64,000 bases of DNA, from positions 310,001 through 374,000 of the forward strand of contig NZ_JOAJ01000004.1 in the NCBI RefSeq assembly GCF_000720425.1, in the 5' to 3' direction. This document shows positions 24,587 to 35,551 of this stretch, piece after piece. Made by a program: the position numbers and the translations under genes. The notes beneath the pieces are model-generated. The model was not told where the DNA came from and did not search any database. It worked only from the letters and a program-made list of their open reading frames with translations. The DNA comes from Nocardia rhamnosiphila NBRC 108938. Lineage in GTDB: Bacteria; Actinomycetota; Actinomycetes; Mycobacteriales; Mycobacteriaceae. Each line of letters begins with the position of its first letter. The stretch's first letter is position 1.

Positions 24587-25935
24587 CACTTCTCCTTCCG
24601 GGCGCGCTCGCCCGTGTCGCCGCCCCGGCCCTCACCGGTGGCGGCCGGATACGGTTCGTCCGAATCACAGGGGTCGGTATGCCATTCACCGAAGGGATCC
24701 GACCAGCGGGCCACCTGATGCGGCGCCCGCTCGACCAGCCGCAGTTCGGCATCGTCGACCAGTGCCCGGTCCAGTGCCTGCCGGACCTCGTCCGGGTCGG
24801 CCGCGTGGACCAGGACGACCAGCGAATTGTCGCGGTCGCCGAACCGGTCGTCCCAGCGCAATCGGGCCATGGCCAGCCGCTCCCGCTCGACCTCGGCGCG
24901 TTCGGCTTCGGTCATCGCCGCCAGCCAGCGACCGGCACCGCCGATTCGCAGCCCCCCGCCGGCCGATTCCAGCCACACGACCTCGTCCGGCTGGGTCGCC
25001 AGCCATATCCGGCCACGCGCCGTGACCACACCCTCGAACAGCACATCCAGCGCCTCGTGCAGCCGCTCGGGGTGGAAGGGCCGGCCGGCGGTGAATTCCA
25101 CCAGTTCGACACCGCATTCCGCCCCCAGCGGGGGTTGACCGCGCAGCAGCGGGGCATGCGCGTCGAAGACCCGTCCGCGCCGGGACTCCGCCGGGATCCG
25201 GGCCAGCAGTCCCTCGACCGCTCCGGAGGTCACCGCGGAGTCGGGGCCGGTCCACAGCGCCGGGGCCAGCGGCACCAACCGGGACAGCACCGCCCCGAGC
25301 CGGGCCCGCTCCAGCGGGTCCACAGCGTCGCCTCCGGTGATCACCAGGGCATCCGCGAAATCGACTTGTCCGACGGCCAGTTGGGCGAGAGTGCGCTCAT
25401 CGTCGGCCCATGCCCAGCCGAGTTCGTGCAGTGCTTCGTCACCGGTCGCCGCCGGCAGCCAGGTGTGCGCGTCGATACCGGTGAGCACGGCGGCTATCCG
25501 GACGTCCCGCGCCGCGGGACCGTCCACCCGGCCGACGACACCGGCCACGACCATCTCGCCGATTCCCTGGCACACCGACTCCGCTTCGATGGCCGGGTCC
25601 AGGGCGAGCACGATCCGGTCCACCGAATCGCGGGCCGCGAGAGTGCACAGCAGCGGCAGTAGATCTGCCTTCAAGGTGCACGAGACGCAACCGTGGGCCA
25701 GTTCGTGCACGGAGACGGTGGCCGTGCCGCCGTGGGACACGGTGCGGCGCACGATTCCCTCCCCGAGTTCGGCGAGATCGTGGCGCACCACGACGGTGCC
25801 CGGGGCCGCGCCGAGGGCGTCCGCGATGAGGTCGACGGAACCGGCCGGATCACCGTGCAGGCCGGCGACCACCACGACCGGTGTGCGGCGGTCTCCGGGA
25901 TCGATGACTTCTGGGAGTTGTGCGGAATGGGACAC
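24586..25935 (-). CDS. mrf: CobW/P47K-family protein, Mrf-like (Rv0106 type)
   Basis: About 449 residues. The fold is CobW-like, and GCVSCTL replaces the family's GCxCC. The expected Walker A lysine is absent: [14 protein letters not shown] takes the place of GxxGxGKT. The C-terminal CobW domain (residues 265-400) contains [24 protein letters not shown], and the protein ends [10 protein letters not shown]. This combination matches Rv0106-type proteins. The mycobacterial one in the zinc-free ribosomal operon is, as I recall, the Mpy recruitment factor Mrf that promotes ribosome hibernation in zinc starvation. Start: the first open codon is TTG 25962, but AAAGGG before GTG 25935 makes the latter likelier. 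Zur-like boxes lie directly upstream. Confidence 0.75.
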   Translation of the reverse strand: MSHSAQLPEVIDPGDRRTPVVVVAGLHGDPAGSVDLIADALGAAPGTVVVRHDLAELGEGIVRRTVSHGGTATVSVHELAHGCVSCTLKADLLPLLCTLAARDSVDRIVLALDPAIEAESVCQGIGEMVVAGVVGRVDGPAARDVRIAAVLTGIDAHTWLPAATGDEALHELGWAWADDERTLAQLAVGQVDFADALVITGGDAVDPLERARLGAVLSRLVPLAPALWTGPDSAVTSGAVEGLLARIPAESRRGRVFDAHAPLLRGQPPLGAECGVELVEFTAGRPFHPERLHEALDVLFEGVVTARGRIWLATQPDEVVWLESAGGGLRIGGAGRWLAAMTEAERAEVERERLAMARLRWDDRFGDRDNSLVVLVHAADPDEVRQALDRALVDDAELRLVERAPHQVARWSDPFGEWHTDPCDSDEPYPAATGEGRGGDTGERARKEK

Positions 25936-25946
25936 CACTACCCTTT

Positions 25947-25961
25947 CGGTAATGATTTTCA
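25947..25961. promoter_or_regulatory. Zur-like box 1
   Basis: CGGTAATGATTTTCA matches TGAAAATGATTTTCA, the actinobacterial Zur consensus as I remember it, at 12 of 15 positions. It lies 12 bp before the favoured mrf start. Confidence 0.6.
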
Positions 25962-26002
25962 ATTACGACCCGGCACACGCTACAGTGTGGACCCATCGTT
26001 GT

Positions 26003-26017
26003 CGAAAACGATTGTCA
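26003..26017. promoter_or_regulatory. Zur-like box 2
   Basis: CGAAAACGATTGTCA matches the same 15-mer at 12 of 15 positions and keeps its palindromic frame. It lies 27 bp before the L28 start and 56 bp from box 1, so one box may serve each direction. Confidence 0.65.
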
Positions 26018-26043
26018 TCGTCGTTCACGTCGGAGGGAGTCCC

Positions 26044-26280
26044 ATGTCGGCGCATTGTCAGGTCACCGGCCGCAAACCCGGATTCGGCAAGGCCGTCTCG
26101 CATTCGCACAAACGCACCAGCCGGCGCTGGGATCCCAACATCCAGCGCAAGACCTACTACCTGCCCAGCGAAGGCCGCCGGATCACCCTCGACGTGTCCG
26201 CCAAAGGCATCAAAACCATCGACCGGGACGGGATCGAAGCCGTGGTGGCCCGCCTCCGCGCCCGCGGAACACGGATCTGA
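26044..26280 (+). CDS. rpmB2: 50S ribosomal protein L28, alternative copy
   Basis: A 78-residue L28 (starts [26 protein letters not shown] just upstream). Only one cysteine is left, so the zinc ribbon is not formed. First gene of the plus-strand half, 108 bp from the divergent mrf start. Confidence 0.95.
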   Translation: MSAHCQVTGRKPGFGKAVSHSHKRTSRRWDPNIQRKTYYLPSEGRRITLDVSAKGIKTIDRDGIEAVVARLRARGTRI

Positions 26281-26288
26281 GCGCCCCG

Positions 26289-26459
26289 ATGGCATCGAAA
26301 TCGACCGATATCCGTCCGGTGATCAAACTCCGCTCCACCGCGGGCACCGGATACACCTACGTCACCCGGAAGAACCGCCGGAACGATCCCGACCGCATGG
26401 TGCTGCGGAAATACGATCCCGTGGTCCGCCGGCACGTCGACTTCCGGGAGGAGCGCTGA
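26289..26459 (+). CDS. rpmG2: 50S ribosomal protein L33, alternative copy
   Basis: A 56-residue L33 ([20 protein letters not shown]) without cysteines. Eight bp after L28; stop overlaps the S14 start by one base. Confidence 0.95.
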   Translation: MASKSTDIRPVIKLRSTAGTGYTYVTRKNRRNDPDRMVLRKYDPVVRRHVDFREER

Positions 26460-26764
26460 TGGCCAAGAAGTCCAAGATCGCTCGTAACCAGCAGCGACGC
26501 GCCGTCGTGGCCCGGTACGCCGAACGGCGCGCCGAGCTCAAGGAACTGATCCGTAAACCCTCCACGCCGGAGGACGAGCGTCTGGCCGCCCAGGCGGCCC
26601 TGCGCCGACTGCCCCGTGACGCCAGTCCGGTACGATTGCGCAATCGGGACACCGCCGACGGGCGACCGCGCGGTTATCTCCGGAAGTTCGGCCTTTCGCG
26701 TGTGCGTGTGCGCGAGATGGCGCATCGAGGAGAGTTGCCCGGTGTGCACAAATCGAGCTGGTAA
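26459..26764 (+). CDS. rpsN2: 30S ribosomal protein S14, alternative long form
   Basis: A 101-residue S14 ([41 protein letters not shown] near the end). This is the long, zinc-independent form: the CxxC-x12-CxxC motif of the short form is missing. Confidence 0.95.
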   Translation: MAKKSKIARNQQRRAVVARYAERRAELKELIRKPSTPEDERLAAQAALRRLPRDASPVRLRNRDTADGRPRGYLRKFGLSRVRVREMAHRGELPGVHKSSW

Positions 26765-26796
26765 CCCACCGATCTCGTGAGTTAGGAACCGGTCAT

Positions 26797-27051
26797 ATGG
26801 CAGTCAAACGAGGCCCGTCGAAGAAGGTCCGCGCCGAACAGGCCCGCCGGCCCAAGAAGAACCCGCTGATCGCCGCGGGTATCGAGACGGTCGATTACAA
26901 GGATGTGAATCTGCTGCGCACCTTCATCTCCGATCGCGGCAAGATCCGCAGCCGCCGGGTCACCGGTCTGACCCCGCAGCAGCAGCGCCAGGTCGCGGTC
27001 GCGGTGAAGAACGCGCGCGAAATGGCTCTGCTCCCCTTCACCAGCCGCTGA
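26797..27051 (+). CDS. rpsR2: 30S ribosomal protein S18, alternative copy
   Basis: An 84-residue S18 without cysteines ([40 protein letters not shown]). Last gene of the zinc-stress set, 32 bp after S14. Confidence 0.95.
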   Translation: MAVKRGPSKKVRAEQARRPKKNPLIAAGIETVDYKDVNLLRTFISDRGKIRSRRVTGLTPQQQRQVAVAVKNAREMALLPFTSR

Positions 27052-27071
27052 CGCGGCACCTGAATCCGCAC

Positions 27072-27112
27072 CCGGACGCCCGGCACCGCACGACGCGGCG
27101 CCGGGCGTCCGG
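27072..27112 (+). terminator. Terminator after rpsR2
   Basis: Perfect 13-bp stem, arms 27072-27084 and 27100-27112 (CCGGACGCCCGGC), 20 bp past the stop; no T run. Confidence 0.65.
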
Positions 27113-27165
27113 CTGCCGGGTCCACGGACGGTGGCGCGAAGCCGGTGCCCACTACAGTGGTGCGC

Positions 27166-27630
27166 ATGGTCACACTGCGGGGATGGACGGCACTTCTGGC
27201 TCTAGGCGTCACCCTCGTGGTCTCGGCCTGCGGTAGCGACGGCACCGCCGCCCCGGAGCCCGGGCTCTCCCCGACCTCCGTGCCCGCCCCGGCGAATACG
27301 CCCACGACTCCCACCGAGGACCCCGGAGCCGACCCCGGCCACCTCTTCACCGCGGATCCGTCGATCGTCGGTGCCCATCCCGTGCCCTTCACCTCGTGGA
27401 CGAAGGTGGCAGAGGATCGGATCGCGATCCACTTCGAAACCGGCGTGCCCGAATGCTACGGCGTGGACGCCACCGCCACCGAGGACGACAGCACGGTCAC
27501 CGTCGAGCTCCGCAGCGGCACCCGCGCCGACGCCGTCGACAAGATGTGCGTGATGATGGCGGTTTTCGGCACGCTGGAGATCCAGCTGGACGCACCGCTG
27601 GGCGACCGGCAAGTGCTCAGCGCTGCTTGA
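27166..27630 (+). CDS. Putative lipoprotein
   Basis: A 154-residue protein with a signal peptide ending in the lipobox LVVSAC (Cys22), so it should be a membrane-anchored extracellular lipoprotein. A Pro/Thr linker (about 30-60) precedes a domain of about 90 residues with two cysteines (VPECYGVDA, DKMCVMMAV). The domain is not recognised; it resembles unnamed lipoproteins of Nocardia and Rhodococcus. An upstream GTG (27145) would add seven residues. Confidence 0.75.
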   Translation: MVTLRGWTALLALGVTLVVSACGSDGTAAPEPGLSPTSVPAPANTPTTPTEDPGADPGHLFTADPSIVGAHPVPFTSWTKVAEDRIAIHFETGVPECYGVDATATEDDSTVTVELRSGTRADAVDKMCVMMAVFGTLEIQLDAPLGDRQVLSAA

Positions 27631-27797
27631 CGCGGCCGCGTATCCGTCGACCCGAGGCGGTTTGCAGCGCAACGCATTTCGTGCCCCCGAAAACTTGGGC
27701 AGAGGAACTCGCGGCTTACCTGCAGTCGGACTGTGCCATAGCGTGCTTCTCGCACGGCCACCGGTTGTGCCCGCAACCACAGAGGGTGAACACGGAT

Positions 27798-28085
27798 ATG
27801 CAGAAAACTCTCGTCGGTGGTATCGCCGCGCTGGCGATCGCAGCCGGCTCGGTGGCCGGTACCGGCACCGCGGCCGCGGCCGGACTACCGCTCGAAGTCG
27901 CCACACCCGCCGCACCGCGCACGGTGCAGGGTGACTCCACTGGGTCCGGCGTTGGTCACGGACCCAGTGGCTCGTCGCTGAGCGGCCCGATCTCCAGCGG
28001 TTCGGCTGAGGCGGCCGCCGGTTTGTTCGTGCTCCTCGGCGCCATTTTCGGTGATCCCAATCCTTGCGCCCCTCTCTTGTGCTGA
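27798..28085 (+). CDS. Small secreted protein, unknown function
   Basis: A 95-residue protein with a clear signal peptide (residues 1-28, cut after GTAAAA). The mature part is Gly/Ser-rich, with a hydrophobic stretch (AAAGLFVLLGAIF) and a cysteine-bounded end, DPNPCAPLLC. ATG 27798 is used; a GTG four codons earlier is possible. No family known to me. The two C-terminal cysteines could form a small disulfide loop. Confidence 0.6.
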   Translation: MQKTLVGGIAALAIAAGSVAGTGTAAAAGLPLEVATPAAPRTVQGDSTGSGVGHGPSGSSLSGPISSGSAEAAAGLFVLLGAIFGDPNPCAPLLC

Positions 28086-28239
28086 GGCCTCTCTGCTCAA
28101 CCGCACGAACCAGGGCGCGAGGGCACAATGATCCTGGATCGACCGACACGCCGACCACATTGTCCTGCACGCTGCCCGGCACAGCCGATCCCCTGGGCGT
28201 TCCACCTACACCCGACTGACGGACAGTCGACCCGCGCCC

Positions 28240-28277
28240 GTGCGGCCCCTCGTTTCCCAGCGATCGAGGGGCCGCAC
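28240..28277 (-). terminator. Terminator after purH
   Basis: Perfect 13-bp stem, arms 28240-28252 (GTGCGGCCCCTCG) and 28265-28277, 24 bp past the purH stop. It would also stop transcripts from the secreted-protein gene. Confidence 0.7.
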
Positions 28278-28300
28278 GGTGTTTGTCGCGCTGGCCGATG

Positions 28301-29863
28301 TCAGTGGGCGAAGTGCCGGGACCCGGTGAAATACATGGTCACCCCGGCCGCCCGCGCCGCGTCGATGGTGTCCTGGTCGCGCACCGAGCCGCCCGGCTGG
28401 ACGATCGCCCGGATACCGGCTTCCAGCAACAGTTGCGGCCCGTCGGGGAACGGGAAGAACGCGTCCGAGGCGGCCACCGACCCCGCGGCCCGGTCACCGG
28501 CCCGCTGGACGGCGAGCCGTACCGAATCGACCCGGTTGACCTGACCCATACCGACACCTACCGACGCACCGTCATGGGCCAGCAGGATGGCGTTCGATTT
28601 CACGGCCCGGCAGGCGCGCCAGGCGAATTCGAGATCGGCGAGTGTCGCCGCGTCCGCGGCTTCGCCGGCCGCGAGGGTCCAGTTCGCCGGATCGTCGCCG
28701 TCGGCGTCGATCACATCGCGCTCCTGGACCAGCAGGCCGCCACTCACCGGCCGGTGTTCGGCACCCGCGGGGGCCGGCGCTTCGGCGATCAGGATGCGGA
28801 TGTTCTTCTTGCGCTGCAACACCTCGACGGCACCGTCGGCGTAGGAAGGCGCCACGATCACCTCGGTGAAGATCTCGGCCACCTGCTGGGCCATCGCCAC
28901 CGAGACCTCGCGGTTCGTGGCGATGACGCCACCGTAGGCACTCACCGGATCGCAGGCGTGCGCTTTGCGATGCGCCTCGGCGATATCCGCGCCGGTCGCG
29001 ATACCGCAGGGGTTGGCGTGTTTGATGATCGCCACCGCGGGTGCCTCGTGGTCATAGGCAGCCCGGCGAGCGGCGTCGGCGTCGGTGTAGTTGTTGTACG
29101 ACATCTCCTTGCCGTGCAACTGCCGCGCCCGTGCCAGGCCGAGCCCGCCGTCACCGTCGGTGTACAGCGCGGCCCGCTGATGCGGGTTCTCGCCGTAGCG
29201 CAGGACCGCCGAACGGTCCCACACCGCGCCGATCCAGGACGGGAACTCGGCCTCCTCGGCAGTCTTCTCGACCAGCGTCGACGCCATCCAGTTCGCCACC
29301 GCGACGTCGTAGCTCGCGGTGTGCTGAAAAGCCTTGGCGGCCAGCGCGACACGCTCCGACAGCGTGAACCCGCCGTCGGCGACGGCCTTGCGGACCTCGT
29401 CGTAGTCGCCGGTGTTCACCACCACGGCGACCGACGGATGGTTCTTGGCCGCGGCGCGCACCATCGACGGTCCGCCGATATCGATCTGTTCGACGCAGTC
29501 GTCCGGGCTCGCCCCGCTCGCGACGGTCTCGCTGAACGGGTAGAGGTTCACCACGACCAGTTGGAAGGCCTCGATACCCAGTTCGGTGAGCTGGTCGAGG
29601 TGCGCGGCTTTGCGGGTATCGGCCAGAATGCCCGCGTGCACCCGCGGATGCAGGGTTTTGACCCGGCCGTCCAGGGTTTCCGGGAACCCGGTCAGGTCCT
29701 CGACCTTGGTCACCGGGACACCGGCGTCCGCGATCCGCGCCGCTGTCGAGCCGGTGGACACCAGTTCCACCCCGGCCGCGTGCAGCGCGGTCGCCAGCTC
29801 CACGAGCCCGGTCTTGTCGTAGACGCTCACCAGCGCCCGGCGGATCGGCGTGCGTTCACTCAC
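28301..29863 (-). CDS. purH: Bifunctional AICAR formyltransferase / IMP cyclohydrolase
   Basis: A 520-residue enzyme catalysing the last two steps of IMP synthesis. The N-terminal MGS-like cyclohydrolase domain ([22 protein letters not shown]) is followed by the formyltransferase domain ([23 protein letters not shown], and HFAH at the C-terminus). Its ATG overlaps the purN stop by 4 bp. Confidence 0.97.
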   Translation of the reverse strand: MSERTPIRRALVSVYDKTGLVELATALHAAGVELVSTGSTAARIADAGVPVTKVEDLTGFPETLDGRVKTLHPRVHAGILADTRKAAHLDQLTELGIEAFQLVVVNLYPFSETVASGASPDDCVEQIDIGGPSMVRAAAKNHPSVAVVVNTGDYDEVRKAVADGGFTLSERVALAAKAFQHTASYDVAVANWMASTLVEKTAEEAEFPSWIGAVWDRSAVLRYGENPHQRAALYTDGDGGLGLARARQLHGKEMSYNNYTDADAARRAAYDHEAPAVAIIKHANPCGIATGADIAEAHRKAHACDPVSAYGGVIATNREVSVAMAQQVAEIFTEVIVAPSYADGAVEVLQRKKNIRILIAEAPAPAGAEHRPVSGGLLVQERDVIDADGDDPANWTLAAGEAADAATLADLEFAWRACRAVKSNAILLAHDGASVGVGMGQVNRVDSVRLAVQRAGDRAAGSVAASDAFFPFPDGPQLLLEAGIRAIVQPGGSVRDQDTIDAARAAGVTMYFTGSRHFAH

Positions 29864-30507
29864 CGGAGAACTCGCTCATCAGGGATAACTGCCTTTCGTC
29901 CATCGGAGACAATTCCGCGGGTCGCGACGGCGGCCACAACCTCCACCAGCAACCGTCGCTCCACAACTTTGATGCGCTCGTGCAATTCGGCCTCGTCGTC
30001 GGCCGGATCGACCCGGACGGGCTCCTGGGCCAGGATCGGACCGGTGTCCACTCCGGCGTCCACCAGGTGCACGGTGGTCCCGGTGACCCGGACCCCGTAG
30101 GCCAGCGCGTCCCGCACCCCGTGCGCACCGGGGAAAGCGGGCAGTAGGGCCGGATGGGTGTTGATGATCCGGCCGCCGAAACGATCCAGGAACACCGGGC
30201 CCAGCAGCTTCATGAAACCCGCGCAGACCACCAGGTCGGGCGAGTATCCGGCCACTGCCTCGGTGAGCGCCACATCCCAGGCGCCGCGATCGGCGTGATC
30301 GCCGACCGCGACCCGGAAAGTGGGGACGCCCGCCGCCGCCGCGTGTTCGACGGCGGCGCACTCCCGGTCGACGCCCACCGCGTGGATCCGCGCCGGATAA
30401 CCGGGGTCGGCGGCGGCATCGAGCAACGCGCGCAGCAGCGAACCGGTCCCCGAGGCGAGTACGACCAGGCCGGCCGGGGTGGAATCGGTGGGTTCCGGGG
30501 CGGTCAG
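29860..30507 (-). CDS. purN: Phosphoribosylglycinamide formyltransferase, probable CTG start
   Basis: A 215-residue formyltransferase of purine synthesis (GAR to FGAR with 10-formyl-THF). Active-site Asn/His are in INTHPALLP and Asp is in [10 protein letters not shown]. The conserved N-terminus ([19 protein letters not shown]) has no ATG, GTG or TTG in the expected place. A CTG at 30507 is preceded at 7 nt by a perfect AGGAG (30515-30519), so I take CTG as start. A longer frame from 30846 runs into the perM gene and looks wrong. Coupled to purH. Confidence 0.9.
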   Translation of the reverse strand: MTAPEPTDSTPAGLVVLASGTGSLLRALLDAAADPGYPARIHAVGVDRECAAVEHAAAAGVPTFRVAVGDHADRGAWDVALTEAVAGYSPDLVVCAGFMKLLGPVFLDRFGGRIINTHPALLPAFPGAHGVRDALAYGVRVTGTTVHLVDAGVDTGPILAQEPVRVDPADDEAELHERIKVVERRLLVEVVAAVATRGIVSDGRKAVIPDERVLR

Positions 30508-30646
30508 GGCTCTACTCCTGGAGTTCGAAGGAACGGCGGGCGGGGTCCACCCGCCGGCGGGGACGAACCCGCGGCACGGATAGAGCCTAGTAGACGCGGT
30601 CGGGCCCGCCTGCGGCGGCGGTGAGCCGGAGCCGGAGCGGGCGCGG

Positions 30647-32218
30647 TCAGTTCCGGCGACCGTCTCCGTCGTCCCCGTCGAGCGCGTCCGGTTCGACCAC
30701 TTCCGCGTCCACGATCTCGGGTGCCGTCTCCGCGGCGGCGACAGCACCCGCCGCGGATCTACGCGGCTGGTCCTCGACCAACTCGGCGTCCAACGGCTTC
30801 TCGGGCCCCGGGGACTCGGCACGCGGCCGATCGAGCAGACCCGCATAACGGTCGGCCGGATCGGTGGCGGAATCGCCCGGTAGCTCCGGGAGCCGCCGCT
30901 CCGGCAGCGCGCGGCCCGCCGGAGCCCGGGCGCTCTCCTGCTCGTCGGGGTAACAGTCCTCGTCGTAGTCGATATCGTCCGGGTCGAAGAGCGCGTCGGG
31001 ATGGCGCATCAGCGGGGTGGGGAAGGAGACGACGAAGGTGCGTGCGAAGAGCAGACCGGCGTAACCGGGAATCGCCAGCCAGGCGAACACCGCCAGGGCG
31101 AACACCGGAAGCTCGAGGCCGAGGCGCCCGAAGTTCCCCAGTTCTCCCCCGGACAGCGCGGCCAGCGCGGTGAGCGCCGCGCTCCCGAGCCCGGCCGCGG
31201 CGAGCAGCGCCCAGGGCGCGCCGGGACGGTCGTAGCTCACCCGCGCCGATTCCACGCCCCCGTACACGCCCACGGCCGCCGGGACGAGCAGCAGCACGGC
31301 CCACCAGAGCACGGCCGGACCCGTCGGTACCGCGGCGAGCACCGGGACCGCGGGAATCGGTCCACCGACCACGGTGAACACCCCGACCGACGCATCACCG
31401 AACTCGACCCCCGGCCCCACCAGCACCCCGACCCCGGCGACCACCGCGTTCGGCAGGTACAGCAGCGAGAGCAGGGTGAGCCCGAGTACGTCCACGATTC
31501 CCTTCGCGGACCCGTAGGTTTCGCCGACCCGCGACCAGTTCACCAGCAGGGCCAGCACCACCAGCACCGCCGCGGCCGCCAGCAGGCGCAATACGGCCCG
31601 GCCCGCCACGTACGCGGCGGCGATCACGTCGTAGGGCAGACCCTCGAAGAGGCGTTCCCGGCAACGGAACGCGATCCCGCACAGGACGGCGGTCAGGTGC
31701 AGGAGCAGCACCCAGCCGAAGGCGGTCAGTGGGTTGGGACGTTGCAGGGCAATGGATCCCGACGCGTCCTCGGTGACCGCCAGGCATACGGCGGTGATCA
31801 GCAGCGGGCCCCCCACGGCGGCACCGCACAACCAACCCAGTTCGGCCCGGGTGGGTTCGGTATCGGTGGCGGCGACGGCTTCCCGGGCCGCGGCCCACAG
31901 CAGCAGCGCGGTCGGCAGCACCGGTAGCAGGCCCACCGTCGTACTGCCGATGAGCAGCGGCACCTGGTGCACGGCAAGCCATCCCGCGGCCACCGCGCCG
32001 CTGAGACCGGTGAGATCGCTGCCCGCGGTGAAAAGGGTCACCAGCATGGTGACCACGACGACCGCCAGGGCGAAAGCGGCGGGCCGGAAGGCCACGAAGA
32101 GAAGCACCCGCGCGCGATCGGGGGGTAGCGAGAGAAAGCCCGGCTCGTCGCCGGAACGCGCCGAACTCCTGCGTGCCCCCCGGAGCGGGTGGTTCGACGA
32201 GGTACGCGGGGAACTCAT
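30647..32218 (-). CDS. perM: PerM-like membrane protein (DUF6350)
   Basis: A 523-residue polytopic protein with about ten TM segments between residues 40 and 410, then an acidic, disordered tail. Order 34-kDa-antigen homologue, this gene, purN, purH is the Rv0954-Rv0957 order, in which Rv0955 is PerM, a membrane protein needed for persistence and cell division at low magnesium. About 140 bp before the purN start. Confidence 0.82.
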   Translation of the reverse strand: MSSPRTSSNHPLRGARRSSARSGDEPGFLSLPPDRARVLLFVAFRPAAFALAVVVVTMLVTLFTAGSDLTGLSGAVAAGWLAVHQVPLLIGSTTVGLLPVLPTALLLWAAAREAVAATDTEPTRAELGWLCGAAVGGPLLITAVCLAVTEDASGSIALQRPNPLTAFGWVLLLHLTAVLCGIAFRCRERLFEGLPYDVIAAAYVAGRAVLRLLAAAAVLVVLALLVNWSRVGETYGSAKGIVDVLGLTLLSLLYLPNAVVAGVGVLVGPGVEFGDASVGVFTVVGGPIPAVPVLAAVPTGPAVLWWAVLLLVPAAVGVYGGVESARVSYDRPGAPWALLAAAGLGSAALTALAALSGGELGNFGRLGLELPVFALAVFAWLAIPGYAGLLFARTFVVSFPTPLMRHPDALFDPDDIDYDEDCYPDEQESARAPAGRALPERRLPELPGDSATDPADRYAGLLDRPRAESPGPEKPLDAELVEDQPRRSAAGAVAAAETAPEIVDAEVVEPDALDGDDGDGRRN

Positions 32219-32285
32219 GGATTTCAGAGTGGCAGCCGCCCCGGCGCGGGCGCTTCAGGCGCGCCGCGCCGGGTGCTGCCGGTGC

Positions 32286-33209
32286 TCACTTCTGGTCGTC
32301 GGACTGCCGGAACGCGCGGGTGGCGTCGGCGGCCGGATCGGAGGGCTGTTCACCACCGAACGGCTGGGCCTGCTGACCCGGCTGCTGCGGCTGCTGACCG
32401 TAGGCCTGCTGCTGCGGCTGCTGACCGTAGGGGGAGGGCTGCTGGCCACCGGCATACGGCGACTGCTGCGGCTGCTGGCCGTAACCCTGCTGCTGTTGCT
32501 GCTGGGCGTAACCCGGCTGCTGACCGTAGGCCGCCTGCTGCTGGCCGTAGCCCGGCTGCGGCTGCTGGCCACTGCTGTACTGCTGGCCGTAACCCGGCTG
32601 CTGCTGGCCGTAACCCTGCTGCTGCCCCTGGTACTGCTGCTGGCCGTAACCCTGCTGACCGCCGGGGAATCCGGTCTGCGCCGCCGGACGAGCGGCCGGC
32701 GGGGTGAGGATTCCGGCGTCGAACAGCACGACCGCCACCGCGAGACCCGTCTGCACCAGTGCCAGCACCAGGATCAGGTAGAGCCCGATCTCGGCCTTCG
32801 CGCCCTCGGGCAGGCTGAACAGCTGGAACAGGATGGTGACGAAGGTTCCGGCCGCCACCGCGGCCGCCGCGCCGACCCAGTCCTGCTTGGGCAGCAGCGA
32901 CAGGCCCGCGAGGATCGCGGCGATCAGCAGTAGTCCGCCGATCGTGGCTTCCTGGTACTCGAACAGATTCAGGCTGGTATCGGCCGAGGACGGCAGATCC
33001 ATATCGGTATCCGCGCCCACATAGGACAGGAAGCCGAGCAGGAAGGCGATCACACCCACCGCGGCCACACCGATGGTGAGGAAGAACGGCAGTCCTTTCC
33101 CGCCGGCCCCAGCGGCACTCCCACCACCGGCCGCCTGCTGGCCTGGATTGGGCGGAACGGAGGGCGGAACGGGTGCGTTGTACCCGGAGCCCCCGGTCGG
33201 GTATGACAT
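32286..33209 (-). CDS. 34-kDa-antigen-like membrane protein (DUF5336)
   Basis: A 307-residue protein. Four TM helices lie at residues 40-180, followed by a Gln/Gly/Tyr-rich tail built from repeats of the GYGQQ type (about residues 195-295). The ATG at 33209 is chosen because AGGAG precedes it by 8 nt. Homologue of the mycobacterial 34-kDa antigenic protein (Rv0954). Role unknown; the low-complexity tail might drive assembly at the membrane. Co-oriented with perM, 67 bp apart. Confidence 0.85.
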   Translation of the reverse strand: MSYPTGGSGYNAPVPPSVPPNPGQQAAGGGSAAGAGGKGLPFFLTIGVAAVGVIAFLLGFLSYVGADTDMDLPSSADTSLNLFEYQEATIGGLLLIAAILAGLSLLPKQDWVGAAAAVAAGTFVTILFQLFSLPEGAKAEIGLYLILVLALVQTGLAVAVVLFDAGILTPPAARPAAQTGFPGGQQGYGQQQYQGQQQGYGQQQPGYGQQYSSGQQPQPGYGQQQAAYGQQPGYAQQQQQQGYGQQPQQSPYAGGQQPSPYGQQPQQQAYGQQPQQPGQQAQPFGGEQPSDPAADATRAFRQSDDQK

Positions 33210-33376
33210 GTCGTCATCTCCTAGGTCGAGTAATACGTACTTGACGGCTGAATTCTCTTTGACGCTACTGCACGCACGCGCAGAGGTCATCACCGAAGGA
33301 TTCGGCCGTAGACGGCTCGATTACGCCACCGATACCGTCCACGCACCGTATTCCCGGTTGGTGCGCGACAAACCAC

Positions 33377-33407
33377 GGAGGCCGCCCGCGCGATGCGGAC
33401 GGCCTCC
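33377..33407 (-). terminator. Terminator after sucCD
   Basis: Stem GGAGGCCG (33377-33384) with CGGCCTCC (33400-33407) around a short inner helix, 24 bp past the sucD stop. Confidence 0.65.
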
Positions 33408-33430
33408 CGGAGTTCGGCGCTGCTACCGGA

Positions 33431-34345
33431 TCAGGCGGAAACCGCCGCCTTCTCCAGGATCTCGCGCGCCAGCGCGGCGGTCTCGGACGGCGTCTTGCCG
33501 ACCTTCACGCCCGCGGCCTCCAGCGCGTCCTTCTTGGCCTGCGCGGTACCCGAGGAGCCGGAGACGATGGCGCCGGCGTGGCCCATGGTCTTGCCCTCGG
33601 GGGCGGTGAAGCCGGCCACGTAGCCGACGACCGGCTTGGTGACATTGGCCTGGATGTAGGCCGCGGCCCGCTCTTCGGCGTCGCCACCGATCTCACCGAT
33701 CATGACGATCAGCTTGGTCTCCGGGTCCTTCTCGAACGCCTCGATGGCGTCGATGTGGGTGGTGCCGATGACCGGGTCGCCGCCGATACCGATGGAGGTC
33801 GAGAAGCCGAAGTCACGCAGCTCGTACATCATCTGGTAGGTCAGGGTGCCGGACTTGGACACCAGGCCGATCGGGCCCTTGCCGGTGATGTTGGCCGGGG
33901 TGATACCGACCAGCGATTCGCCGGGGGTGATGATGCCGGGGCAGTTGGGGCCGATGATCCGGGTCTTGGCGCCCTTCTCCACGTTGTAGGCCCACGCGTA
34001 GGCGGTGTCCTGCACCGGGATGCCCTCGGTGATCACCACGAGCAGCGGGATCTCCGCGTCGATGGCCTCGATGATGGCGTCCTTGGAGAACTTCGGCGGA
34101 ACGAACGCAATGGAGACGTCCGCGCCGGTCTTCTCCATGGCCTCGGCCACGGTGGCGAACACGGGCAGTTCGACGGCATTGCCGTCCTTGTCGGTGTGCG
34201 AGACGGTGGTGCCCGCCTTACGCGCGTTCACACCGCCGACGACCTGGGTACCGGCCTTGAGCATCAGCGCGGTGTGCTTGGTGCCCTCGCCGCCGGTGAT
34301 GCCCTGGACGATGACCTTCGAATCCTTGTTGAGGAAAATAGACAT
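33431..34345 (-). CDS. sucD: Succinyl-CoA ligase alpha subunit
   Basis: A 304-residue subunit of the TCA-cycle enzyme that makes nucleoside triphosphate from succinyl-CoA. The phospho-histidine loop is [11 protein letters not shown] (His256), and the CoA domain has [11 protein letters not shown] and [14 protein letters not shown]. 42 bp after sucC. Confidence 0.97.
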   Translation of the reverse strand: MSIFLNKDSKVIVQGITGGEGTKHTALMLKAGTQVVGGVNARKAGTTVSHTDKDGNAVELPVFATVAEAMEKTGADVSIAFVPPKFSKDAIIEAIDAEIPLLVVITEGIPVQDTAYAWAYNVEKGAKTRIIGPNCPGIITPGESLVGITPANITGKGPIGLVSKSGTLTYQMMYELRDFGFSTSIGIGGDPVIGTTHIDAIEAFEKDPETKLIVMIGEIGGDAEERAAAYIQANVTKPVVGYVAGFTAPEGKTMGHAGAIVSGSSGTAQAKKDALEAAGVKVGKTPSETAALAREILEKAAVSA

Positions 34346-34387
34346 AGTTCTGTGTGTCCTTTACTGGGCGTGCCCTGGTAGGTCGAC

Positions 34388-35551
<1,164 letters not shown>

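Noticed and set aside
24679..25662. 327-codon plus-strand frame inside the Mrf-like gene
   Set aside because: Antisense shadow without domains or ribosome site.
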